Source of the DNA: Aphodovivens avicola
Lineage (GTDB): Bacteria > Actinomycetota > Coriobacteriia > Coriobacteriales > Eggerthellaceae
Reading direction: 5' to 3'
Length of the DNA stretch: 12,075 bases
Assembly: GCA_018712515.1 (NCBI GenBank)
Contig: DVGW01000031.1
Coordinates: forward strand, 1 to 12,075
The translations under genes were made by a program, and so were the position numbers. The notes under the pieces were generated by a model, which was not told the DNA's origin, did not search any database, and saw only the letters and a program-made list of their open reading frames with translations. Shown here piece after piece: positions 1 through 5,586 of this stretch. Numbering within the stretch: position 1 is the first letter of the stretch; each line of letters opens with the position of its first letter.

Positions 1-13
1 CCATTGTCACATC

Positions 14-49
14 GAGGCCGGTCAAGGCACTGTCTTGCCGGCCTCTTCT
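14..49 (+). terminator. Hairpin upstream of tRNA-Cys, possible terminator of an upstream RNA gene
   Basis: A strong stem is formed by GAGGCCGG (14-21) plus CAAG (23-26) pairing with CTTG (34-37) plus CCGGCCTC (38-45), with one bulged T at 22 and a 7-base loop. It is followed only by TTCT, so the U tract is weak. It ends 22 bases before tRNA-Cys. It could terminate a transcript from the left; the first three bases of the window, CCA, could even be the 3' end of a tRNA, but that cannot be tested here. It could also be a processing stem within a longer tRNA transcript. Confidence 0.45.
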
Positions 50-67
50 ATGACAAATCGCGAACAT

Positions 68-141
68 GGCGACGTGGCCAAGTGGTAAGGCAGAGGCCTG
101 CAAAGCCTTCACCCCCGGTTCGAATCCGGGCGTCGCCTCCA
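68..141 (+). tRNA. tRNA-Cys (anticodon GCA), CCA encoded
   Basis: The acceptor stem GGCGACG (68-74) pairs exactly with CGTCGCC (131-137), followed by discriminator T and an encoded CCA (139-141). The anticodon loop CTGCAAA sits on a five-pair stem with one G-T pair and presents GCA, for cysteine. The T arm contains GGTTCGAATCC. The total of 74 bases with CCA is the usual size for tRNA-Cys. It lies 5 bases before tRNA-Gly, and both genes are preceded by the same AACAT, so they are probably one transcript. I see no convincing promoter in the 67 bases before it. Confidence 0.96.
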
Positions 142-146
142 AACAT

Positions 147-222
<76 letters not shown>

Positions 223-230
223 ACTTCACA

Positions 231-255
231 AGCCGCCTTCGGGCGGCTTTCTTTA
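231..255 (+). terminator. Rho-independent terminator of the tRNA-Cys/tRNA-Gly transcript
   Basis: AGCCGCC (231-237), tetraloop TTCG, and GGCGGCT (242-248) form a perfect 7-bp GC-rich stem, followed by the T-rich stretch TTCTTTA. It starts 9 bases after the encoded CCA of tRNA-Gly, where the terminator of this pair is expected. Confidence 0.85.
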
Positions 256-887
256 TGCTGCCGCTTCGGCCACGGGTTCCCTGCCCCCACGTCGAGCCGC
301 TGGCGCAGCACTCCACCATCTCGCCTCCCTGGCATAGAGCAATCCAGTCGCAACGCGCACTGCCGTCATGAACTCCTTTGCTGCCGCATCCCAGCCATTC
401 GACGCGAACAAGCATCCTCCCCGACTCCCCGATCCAGGAATCGGGTCCGGCAGTCCACTTTTGGGGGATATTGCATAGAAGGAAGCTAACCACGAGATCC
501 CGCTAAGCTCAGCAGGCTAGACCGACCTGGGCAAACAAACCCGAGCAATCCAGCTATTGCTTGCCGTCTCCTGAATCAGGCCGCTTAAGACGTTTCCATC
601 TATGCAAAACGCACGATTATTGGAGCAGCGAGGTGATATTCGCGTTCGAGCAGCCATGCACACGCAATCGTCGCTGCTGGCGCGGCATCGCCGCTGAATG
701 CAAATGTCGTAGACGCGCGGCAGCGCAACGCTAACGGACATCGGCGTCGATGCCCATGGCACGTGTTTTGCCCTACATCCCGCTAAACGCGAAGCTTCAG
801 AGTCCCCATCCTCCGAACTCGATATCGGCTGACCGCATCCATGACGTCATAACGTTCGTCGCCCCAAGCGGTCGTGGCAAATACGCA
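256..887. other. Gene-free stretch between the two tRNA blocks
   Basis: I see no gene here. Open frames on both strands are short (81 codons or fewer outside those running into tRNAs), lack a good ribosome binding site, and have no domain I recognise. The base composition is visibly less GC-rich than in the protein-coding part of the window. I looked for remnants of integrase or transposase, for a copy of the tRNA 3' ends that would mark an attachment site, and for known small RNAs such as the signal recognition particle RNA, and saw none. Short palindromes occur (CCCGAT/ATCGGG around 420-441, and ATGACGTCAT at 841-850) but their frequency is as expected by chance. Confidence 0.6.
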
Positions 888-911
888 GAAAGCCGCCCGG
901 AGGCGGCTTTC
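888..911 (-). terminator. Second, distal hairpin downstream of tRNA-Leu
   Basis: GAAAGCCGCC (888-897) and GGCGGCTTTC (902-911) are a perfect 10-bp inverted repeat around a four-base loop. On the minus strand it follows the main tRNA-Leu terminator by about 15 bases and ends in GGCGGCTTTCTG, much like the terminator after tRNA-Gly. It is therefore probably a tandem back-up terminator for tRNA-Leu. Being symmetrical, it could also stop anything coming from the left on the plus strand. Confidence 0.55.
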
Positions 912-925
912 GAGTCAGCAGCAAC

Positions 926-954
926 AAAAAAGCGCGAACCCTGAAGGGGTTCGC
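926..954 (-). terminator. Rho-independent terminator of tRNA-Leu
   Basis: Read on the minus strand, GCGAACCC, a five-base loop and GGGTTCGC form a perfect 8-bp stem (934-941 with 947-954). It is followed, after GC, by a run of six T (926-931). It lies 12 bases beyond the encoded CCA of tRNA-Leu. Confidence 0.88.
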
Positions 955-966
955 ACTTTGCTCTTC

Positions 967-1055
967 TGGTGTCGGAGGCGGGATTTGAACCCGCACACCC
1001 GAAATGTGGGCACAAGCACCTCAAGCTTGCGTGTCTGCCGTTCCACCACTCCGAC
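967..1055 (-). tRNA. tRNA-Leu (anticodon GAG), CCA encoded
   Basis: On the minus strand the acceptor stem GTCGGAG (1055-1049) pairs with CTCCGAC (977-971), followed by discriminator A and CCA (969-967). The anticodon stem CAAGC/GCTTG closes the loop TTGAGGT, giving anticodon GAG for leucine CUC/CUU codons. A long variable arm (TGCCCACATTTCGGGTG) marks it as a class II tRNA, and the T arm reads GGGTTCAAATCCC. At 89 bases with CCA it has the usual size for tRNA-Leu. It is a single-gene transcription unit with its own promoter and terminator. Confidence 0.96.
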
Positions 1056-1083
1056 ATTGGGTTGCTGAAATGCAACGTCCGTT

Positions 1084-1112
1084 ATTCTAGCCTAAGCACC
1101 GCCGCTTGTGAA
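1084..1112 (-). promoter_or_regulatory. Sigma70-type promoter of tRNA-Leu
   Basis: On the minus strand, TTCACA (1112-1107) is followed by exactly 17 bases and then TAGAAT (1089-1084). Both hexamers are close to the TTGACA/TATAAT consensus. The predicted start would leave a leader of about 20 bases before tRNA-Leu. Confidence 0.7.
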
Positions 1113-1146
1113 CCCCTGAATTTCAAAGGATTTTAACGATCTCGTC

Positions 1147-1162
1147 AAAACGCGAAACCGCG
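1147..1162 (-). terminator. Weak hairpin plus T tract after secG
   Basis: On the minus strand CGCG (1162-1159), loop GTTT, and CGCG (1154-1151) are followed by TTTT (1150-1147). The stem is only four pairs, so this is a marginal terminator. It is the only candidate between secG and the tRNA-Leu promoter. Confidence 0.3.
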
Positions 1163-1193
1163 CGAACGCTGCAGGCAGAGAACCGAGAGATCC

Positions 1194-1445
1194 TTACGCG
1201 ATCGTACCGTGCGGGTAGATGACCATCAGCACGAGCAGCGACACGAGGAAGACGACCGCGAACACGATGGTGATGCGATCGAGGTTCTTCTCGACGATGC
1301 TGGTGCCCGTCTGGGAGGAGTACACGGAGCTGGCGATCATGTCGGAGATGCCGGTGCCCTTGCCGGAGTGCAGCAGGATGAAGACGATCAGGCCGACGCC
1401 GGACACGACCAGCAGGATGAGGAAGATGATAACGAGAGGATTCAA
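1194..1445 (-). CDS. secG: SecG, Sec translocon subunit
   Basis: This is the small auxiliary subunit of the SecYEG protein-conducting channel in the cytoplasmic membrane, which aids SecA-driven export. The 83-residue product has the family layout: an N-terminal membrane helix beginning NPLVIIFLILLVVSGVG (about residues 2-24), a short polar stretch with LLHSGKGTGISDM, which matches the conserved LxxxGKGxG region of SecG, then a polar segment and a second membrane helix (about 57-78, ITIVFAVVFLVSLLVLMVIY). I chose the TTG at 1445-1443 because it directly precedes the conserved N terminus and has AAAAGGGAA (1459-1451) at good spacing; the upstream ATG at 1556 would add 37 residues of non-conserved sequence and read through a leader hairpin. 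It follows gpmI by 120 bases and has a probable promoter of its own. Linkage of secG to glycolytic genes is common in Gram-positive bacteria. Confidence 0.93.
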   Translation of the reverse strand: MNPLVIIFLILLVVSGVGLIVFILLHSGKGTGISDMIASSVYSSQTGTSIVEKNLDRITIVFAVVFLVSLLVLMVIYPHGTIA

Positions 1446-1450
1446 CGCAG

Positions 1451-1459
1451 TTCCCTTTT
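1451..1459 (-). promoter_or_regulatory. Ribosome binding site that fixes the TTG start of secG
   Basis: AAAAGGGAA on the minus strand lies just before TTG AAT CCT, with the AGGGA core six bases from the TTG. It is the only good ribosome binding site near the conserved SecG N terminus. Confidence 0.75.
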
Positions 1460-1472
1460 CTAGTTTCTCGTA

Positions 1473-1500
1473 GATCGAGCGGACGCTTGTCCGCTCGATC
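1473..1500 (-). promoter_or_regulatory. 12-bp perfect hairpin in the secG leader
   Basis: GATCGAGCGGAC (1473-1484) and GTCCGCTCGATC (1489-1500) are perfectly complementary around a four-base loop. The stem lies between the probable secG promoter and the ribosome binding site, ending 13 bases upstream of the latter. Neither side has a T tract, so it does not look like an ordinary terminator. It may protect the secG mRNA 5' end, stop transcripts from gpmI, or modulate secG translation; the sequence does not decide. Confidence 0.6.
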
Positions 1501-1519
1501 CATTGCATGCAAGTTACGT

Positions 1520-1549
1520 ATATTAGCCCAAACAGCGACCCTCGTGCAA
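1520..1549 (-). promoter_or_regulatory. Probable promoter of secG
   Basis: On the minus strand TTGCAC (1549-1544), an 18-base spacer and TAATAT (1525-1520) form a plausible sigma70 promoter just after the gpmI stop codon. A perfect 10-base palindrome, TTGCATGCAA (1503-1512), overlaps the expected transcription start region. Alternatively secG is transcribed only by read-through from gpmI. Confidence 0.5.
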
Positions 1550-1565
1550 GGCCCACACAGAAGCA

Positions 1566-3137
1566 CTATTTGCCGACGAGGCTCGGCTCGTCCATCTCCT
1601 CCGGAATGGGAAGCCCGATGATGTCGAGAAGCGTGGGCGCGAGATTGCAAAGCGCTCCCTTATCACGTGCGAACCGCAGGTCCCGGCCCGAGTAATCCAA
1701 CAGGCACAGTGGCACCAAAGCCGTCGTATGAGCGGTGAAGGGAGAGCCGTCCTCGGCGAGCATGCGGTCGGCGTTTCCATGGTCGGCGGTCAAAAGGGCC
1801 GTGCCGCCTTTGCGCTTAAGCGCGGCGAGCACCTTGCCCACGCCTTCGTCGACGGCCTCGACGGCGGCAACCGCCGCGGGGATGACCCCTGTATGGCCGA
1901 CCATGTCGCAGTTGGCGAAATTCACGATGTAGACGTCCGCCTCGTCGGCATCGATCGCATCGGCGAGGGTCTGCGCCACCTCGGGCTCGCTCATCTCAGG
2001 CTGCAGGTCGTACGTCGCCACCTTGGGGCTGGGGACGAGCACACGCCGCTCCCCCGCCTTGGGCTCCTCGACGCCCCCGTTGAGGAAGAACGTCACGTGG
2101 GCGTACTTCTCGGTTTCGGCGATGTGGTACTGCCTCAAACCGGCGTCGGCCAGCACGTCGGCGAGCACATTGCGCGGGAACTCCTTGGGGAACGCCACCG
2201 GAGCATCGATATCGGGATCGTACTCGGTGAGGCACACGAAAGAGACCTTGGGAACCTCTCCCCTGTCGAAACCCGCAAACGACTCGTCACAGAACGCACG
2301 TGTGAGCTCGCGGGCGCGATCGGGTCGGAAATTGAAGAAGACGACCGAGTCGCCCTCGCAGACGCCGCGCTCCTCGAGCGCCTTCGGCACGACGAATTCG
2401 TCGGTCACCCCGCCGTCGTAGGAATCCTGCACCAACTGCGCCGCGGAGCCTTCGACACGGCATGCGCCGTGGGCGACAGTCTCCCACGCCTTCTGAACAC
2501 GATCCCAACGCTTGTCGCGGTCCATGGCGTAGTAGCGGCCCGAGACGCTCGCAATGCGGAAGCGGACCTCCCCCGCCGCTTCGTTGAGCGCATCAACCTT
2601 GGCCTGGAGCTCCTCGACGTAGCCTTTGCCGCTCGAAGGCGGCACGTCGCGTCCGTCGAGGAAGCAGTGGATCATGACCTGAGGCACGTTCATCGACGCT
2701 GCCATATCCATGAGCGCGTAGAGGTGCGCGTTGCTCGAATGGACGCCGCCGTCGGACAGCAGCCCCATGAAATGCAGGGCGGCACCCTGCCGGCATGCCG
2801 ACTCGAACGCGCCGATGAGGACCTCGTTATGACGCAGGGACCCATCGGCGCAAGCAAGGTTGATGCGGGAGAGCTCCTGATGGACGATGCGCCCGGCGCC
2901 GATGTTGAGGTGGCCGACCTCGGAGTTGCCCATCTGGCCCGCGGGAAGGCCCACCGCCTCGCCCGACGCCTCCAGGCTGATCGTCGGATGCTCGGAGAAC
3001 GCGGCATCGAGATGCGGCGTCTTGGCCAGCGAGATCGCATTGCCCGGACCGGGCTCGGCCAGGCCGAACCCGTCCATGATGATGAGCGCCGCGGGAAGAT
3101 GCAGGCCCTCCCGCGCGGCGTGATCGGTTTCGACCAT
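1566..3137 (-). CDS. gpmI: 2,3-bisphosphoglycerate-independent phosphoglycerate mutase
   Basis: It interconverts 3-phosphoglycerate and 2-phosphoglycerate in the cytosol, using metal ions and a phosphoserine intermediate. The product has 523 residues, close to the usual 505-525. The alkaline-phosphatase-fold motifs are present: metal ligand Asp22 in IIMDGFG, the catalytic Ser72 in GQMGNSEVGHLNIGAGR, DGRDVPP (161-167), RPDRAR (271-276), ETEKYAHVTFF with Lys344, the DMVGH ligands Asp411/His415, TADHGNAD with Asp452/His453, and His470 in TAHTT. The ATG at 3137 was chosen because it shares one base with the tpiA stop (TAATG), indicating translational coupling; the frame stays open far upstream only as a shadow of tpiA. 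Its place between tpiA and secG makes it part of the glycolytic unit. I see no anomaly in the protein. Confidence 0.96.
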   Translation of the reverse strand: MVETDHAAREGLHLPAALIIMDGFGLAEPGPGNAISLAKTPHLDAAFSEHPTISLEASGEAVGLPAGQMGNSEVGHLNIGAGRIVHQELSRINLACADGSLRHNEVLIGAFESACRQGAALHFMGLLSDGGVHSSNAHLYALMDMAASMNVPQVMIHCFLDGRDVPPSSGKGYVEELQAKVDALNEAAGEVRFRIASVSGRYYAMDRDKRWDRVQKAWETVAHGACRVEGSAAQLVQDSYDGGVTDEFVVPKALEERGVCEGDSVVFFNFRPDRARELTRAFCDESFAGFDRGEVPKVSFVCLTEYDPDIDAPVAFPKEFPRNVLADVLADAGLRQYHIAETEKYAHVTFFLNGGVEEPKAGERRVLVPSPKVATYDLQPEMSEPEVAQTLADAIDADEADVYIVNFANCDMVGHTGVIPAAVAAVEAVDEGVGKVLAALKRKGGTALLTADHGNADRMLAEDGSPFTAHTTALVPLCLLDYSGRDLRFARDKGALCNLAPTLLDIIGLPIPEEMDEPSLVGK

Positions 3138-3907
3138 TACAGGCACGCTTTCACCAGGTCGATGAAGGACGACGCCTTCAGGCTCGCGCCGCCGACGAGG
3201 CCTCCATCGATGTCGGGCTGCGCGAGCAGCGACTCGACGTTTCCGACGTTCATCGAGCCGCCGTAGAGGATGCGCAGGCTGTCGGCGAGCTCGGCACCGA
3301 ACAGCTCCACCAGCGTCGCGCGGATGGCGGCGCAAACGGCCTGGGCCTGCTCCGGCGTCGCGGTGCGGCCGGTGCCGATCGCCCAGATGGGCTCGTAGGC
3401 GACGACGACGTCCTTCGCCTCGTCCGCCTCGATGCCGGCCAGCGCCGCGCGCACCTGGGCGCACACGAACTCCTCGGCGGTGCCGTCGTCGCGCACGGCG
3501 AGCGACTCGCCCACGCAGATGATCGGCGCGATGCCGCCGTCGATCAGCGCGCGCACCTTGCGGTTGACGTTCTCGTTGGTCTCGCCGAACATCGTGCGGC
3601 GCTCGGAATGGCCGACGATGCAGTACTCGCAGCCGATCTCCTTGAGCATCGCGACGGAGATCTCGCCGGTGTAGGCGCCGGAGGGCTCCCAATGGACGTT
3701 CTGCGCACCGACGGCGACCTTGGTCTTGTCGAACTCGAGCACGGTCTTGGCGGGCTTGAGGTCGACGTACGGCGGGCAGACGACCACGTCAACGTGATCG
3801 GGCCAATCGCGCTCGAAGTTGTTCGAGATCTCCTGCGTGAGCACCACTGCCTCGCCGACGGTGTTGTTCATCTTCCAGTTACCTGCCATCAAAGGCTTAC
3901 GGGACAT
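3137..3907 (-). CDS. tpiA: Triose-phosphate isomerase
   Basis: It interconverts dihydroxyacetone phosphate and glyceraldehyde 3-phosphate in the cytosol. The 256-residue product has the complete set of TIM-barrel signatures: substrate-binding Asn10/Lys12 in MAGNWKMN, catalytic His100 in IVGHSERR, and catalytic Glu172 in AYEPIWAIGTGRTATP, which includes the mobile loop 6. LYGGSMN (215-220) and GLVGGASL (237-243) form the phosphate-binding region. The ATG at 3907 was chosen because AAAGGA lies seven bases upstream and the protein then begins with the conserved MSRKPLMAGNWKMN; longer in-frame starts would add about 50 non-conserved residues. It sits 234 bases after pgk, a gap with several inverted repeats, and overlaps gpmI by one base. 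Length and motifs are normal. Confidence 0.97.
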   Translation of the reverse strand: MSRKPLMAGNWKMNNTVGEAVVLTQEISNNFERDWPDHVDVVVCPPYVDLKPAKTVLEFDKTKVAVGAQNVHWEPSGAYTGEISVAMLKEIGCEYCIVGHSERRTMFGETNENVNRKVRALIDGGIAPIICVGESLAVRDDGTAEEFVCAQVRAALAGIEADEAKDVVVAYEPIWAIGTGRTATPEQAQAVCAAIRATLVELFGAELADSLRILYGGSMNVGNVESLLAQPDIDGGLVGGASLKASSFIDLVKACL

Positions 3908-3952
3908 TGTATTTCCTTTCCATTCGAGAGAAGCTTTCAAGCACATTGCCGA

Positions 3953-3969
3953 TTTTGAAACGTTTTCGA
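3953..3969. promoter_or_regulatory. AAACGTTT-centred operator-like site upstream of tpiA
   Basis: TTTTGAAACGTTTTCGA on the plus strand is an AT-rich island in a very GC-rich region. Its centre is a perfect AAACGTTT palindrome of the kind bound by LacI-family regulators such as CcpA. The flanks break the symmetry and depart from the catabolite-responsive element consensus at two positions. It lies about 46 bases before the tpiA start codon. Regulator and function are inference only. Confidence 0.2.
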
Positions 3970-4021
3970 CCATGCACGCGGGGCGGGCGGCGGCTTCCGC
4001 GCGCAGTATGCGCACGGTCAC

Positions 4022-4069
4022 CAGTCCAGTGGACTGTTGACAAACACCTTTCCCGCCCAAACGGGCGGG
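4022..4069. repeat. Two adjacent inverted repeats in the pgk-tpiA gap
   Basis: CAGTCC-AGT-GGACTG (4022-4036) and CCCGCCC-AAAC-GGGCGGG (4052-4069) are perfect inverted repeats with 6- and 7-bp arms, 15 bases apart. Neither is followed by a T tract on either strand, so they are not typical terminators. They may be RNA stems protecting the pgk or tpiA messages, or the shorter one may be a protein-binding site. No strong promoter for tpiA could be placed around them. Confidence 0.55.
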
Positions 4070-4141
4070 TGGGCGTTTCGTGCGAGCTCAGCACCTGTTT
4101 AGGCACGGGATCCCGGCTCCCGTCCCGCACCCCAGGTAGAA

Positions 4142-5326
4142 CTACTTCAAAGCCTCAACGCCAGGAAGCTTCTCACCCTGCACCAGCTCCATCGACGCGC
4201 CGCCGCCGGTGGAGATGAAGGTCATCTGGTCGGCGAGGTCGAACTTGTTGACCGCCGCGACGGAATCGCCGCCGCCGATGATGGTATCGGCATCCACGTT
4301 CGCCGCGACGGCCTCGGCGACCGCCTTGGTGCCGGCAGCGAACGCGTCCATCTCGAACACGCCCATCGGACCGTTCCAGAACACCATCTTGGCCTTGGAG
4401 ATGGCTTCCGCGTACATGGCAGCGGTGCCGGCGCCGATGTCGAGGCCCATCATGTCGTTGGGAATGGAGTCGACCAGAACCGTCAGGTGATCGGCGTCCT
4501 CGGCGAAGCGGTCCGCGACGACCACGTCGACCGGAAGCAACAGTTCCACGCCGCGCTCCTTGGCCTTGGCGAGCATCTCGCCTGCGCGCTCGACCCAATC
4601 CTCTTCCTTAAGCGACGTGCCGACGGAGAACCCCTGGGCCATCAGGAACGTGAAGCACATGCCGCCGCCGATGATGAGCGTGTCGCATTTTTCGATGAGC
4701 GCGTCGATGACTTTGATCTTGTCGGAGACCTTCGAGCCGCCGAGAATCGCGACGAACGGGCGCTTGGGCTCGTCGAGCATACCGGAAAGCGTCGAGACCT
4801 CCTTGGTCATCAGGTAACCGGCGTACGCGGGCAAAAGCGCCGCAACGCCAGCAGTGGACGCATGCGCGCGATGCGCCGTGCCGAACGCGTCGTTGACATA
4901 GACGTCGGCGAGCGCGGCCAGCTGCTCGCAGAAGGCGAGGTCGTTCTTCTTCTCGCGTTTGTCGAAGCGCAGGTTCTCGAGCAGCAGCACGTCGCCGTCG
5001 CGCAGCGCAGCCGCCTTGGCCTGCGCGTCCTCACCGACCGTATCGGTGGCGAACACGACCGGCTTGCCGAGAAGCTCGGACAGGCGCAACGCCGCCGGAC
5101 GCAGGCTGAACGCCTCTTCGTAACCCGTGCCGGACGGGCGCCCCAGATGGCTCATCAGGATGACGCGCGCGCCGTCGGCGACGAGCTTCTCGATCGTGGG
5201 CAGCGCGGCGCGGATGCGCGTGTCATCGGTGACGACGCCATCCTTGACCGGCACGTTGAAGTCGACGCGCACCAGCACCTTTTTGCCGGCGGCGTCGAGC
5301 GAATCGATCGTCTTGATATCACTCAT
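4142..5326 (-). CDS. pgk: Phosphoglycerate kinase
   Basis: It transfers a phosphate from 1,3-bisphosphoglycerate to ADP, the first ATP-yielding step of glycolysis, in the cytosol. The 394-residue product is of normal bacterial length. Visible motifs are RVDFNVP (20-26) and Arg37 for substrate binding, SHLGRP (59-64), LENLRF (116-121), NDAFGTAHRAH (145-155), LGGSKVSDKI with Lys203, NGPMGVFE (318-325), and the nucleotide-binding GGGDSVAAV (351-359) and STGGGASMELV (372-382). The ATG at 5326 has GGAG seven bases upstream, lying inside the preceding microprotein gene, whose stop codon overlaps the pgk start by eight bases. This predicts translational coupling. Downstream is the 234-base gap before tpiA. 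Confidence 0.97.
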   Translation of the reverse strand: MSDIKTIDSLDAAGKKVLVRVDFNVPVKDGVVTDDTRIRAALPTIEKLVADGARVILMSHLGRPSGTGYEEAFSLRPAALRLSELLGKPVVFATDTVGEDAQAKAAALRDGDVLLLENLRFDKREKKNDLAFCEQLAALADVYVNDAFGTAHRAHASTAGVAALLPAYAGYLMTKEVSTLSGMLDEPKRPFVAILGGSKVSDKIKVIDALIEKCDTLIIGGGMCFTFLMAQGFSVGTSLKEEDWVERAGEMLAKAKERGVELLLPVDVVVADRFAEDADHLTVLVDSIPNDMMGLDIGAGTAAMYAEAISKAKMVFWNGPMGVFEMDAFAAGTKAVAEAVAANVDADTIIGGGDSVAAVNKFDLADQMTFISTGGGASMELVQGEKLPGVEALK

Positions 5327-5519
5327 GTTCGTTCTCCATCGACGACTTCCCCACCGATACCTCCGCCTTGATGTCCTTCAAGGTCGCAGAGATCTCCGCC
5401 AGGGATTTCTTTGATTCGTACAGCCATTTCACCATGAGAAGCAAAAGAACGAGAGGAGCGATCGAGAACACTGCGACCCCAAGAGTCCAAACAAGTTCAG
5501 GAAGTCCAATTCCATGCAT
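5319..5519 (-). CDS. Unidentified 66-residue one-pass membrane protein between gap and pgk
   Basis: I do not recognise a named family. The product starts MHGIGLPELVWTLGV and has one strongly hydrophobic helix (about residues 9-32, with APLVLLLLMVKWLY at its end). A charged, probably helical, cytoplasmic tail follows (about 34-66, ESKKSLAEISATLKDIKAEVS...). The ATG at 5519 is preceded by GAGAGG at normal spacing inside a 19-base purine run (5544-5526). Its TGA lies inside the start region of pgk (8-base overlap), and the pgk ribosome binding site lies within its last codons, which argues strongly that it is translated. The opening GIGLPEL resembles TatA-type proteins, but the FGP hinge and the following lysine-rich helix are missing, so a Tat role is not supported. 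It also recalls short membrane DUFs of Gram-positive bacteria. Confidence 0.72.
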   Translation of the reverse strand: MHGIGLPELVWTLGVAVFSIAPLVLLLLMVKWLYESKKSLAEISATLKDIKAEVSVGKSSMENEHE

Positions 5520-5544
5520 AACGAACCTCTCTTTCTCCCTCCTC

Positions 5545-5575
5545 AAACGAAAACGGGCGGCGCAAGGCCGCCCGT
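5545..5575 (-). terminator. Terminator-like hairpin between gap and the pgk unit
   Basis: On the minus strand ACGGGCGGC (5575-5567), loop CTTGC, and GCCGCCCGT (5561-5553) form a perfect 9-bp stem followed by TTTCGTTT. It begins 12 bases after the gap stop codon. The interrupted T tract suggests partial termination. I see no promoter between it and the microprotein gene, so pgk probably depends on read-through, which would let gap be expressed above pgk. Confidence 0.65.
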
Positions 5576-5586
5576 CAACTCAGACG

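Noticed and set aside
517..762. 81-codon minus-strand frame in the gene-free region
   Set aside because: No ribosome binding site, an unnatural composition rich in Cys, Arg and Ser, and no similarity that I recognise. The length is expected by chance.
841..850. ATGACGTCAT palindrome
   Set aside because: About a dozen perfect 10-base palindromes are expected by chance in a window of this length, and no gene start is nearby.
797..1075. Open frames across tRNA-Leu on both strands
   Set aside because: They are translations of the tRNA and its terminators. The tRNA cloverleaf with long variable arm is clear.
1446..1556. 37-residue N-terminal extension of SecG from the ATG at 1556
   Set aside because: It would read through the promoter and leader hairpin, has no SecG similarity, and the TTG at 1445 has a good ribosome binding site.
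1728..3266. 512-codon open frame on the plus strand
   Set aside because: It is an antisense shadow of gpmI and the end of tpiA, rich in His, Arg and Ala, without recognisable domains.
5319..5519. Identification of the microprotein as TatA
   Set aside because: Only the opening GIGLPEL matches; the FGP hinge and the following amphipathic helix pattern of TatA are absent, and there are no other tat genes here.
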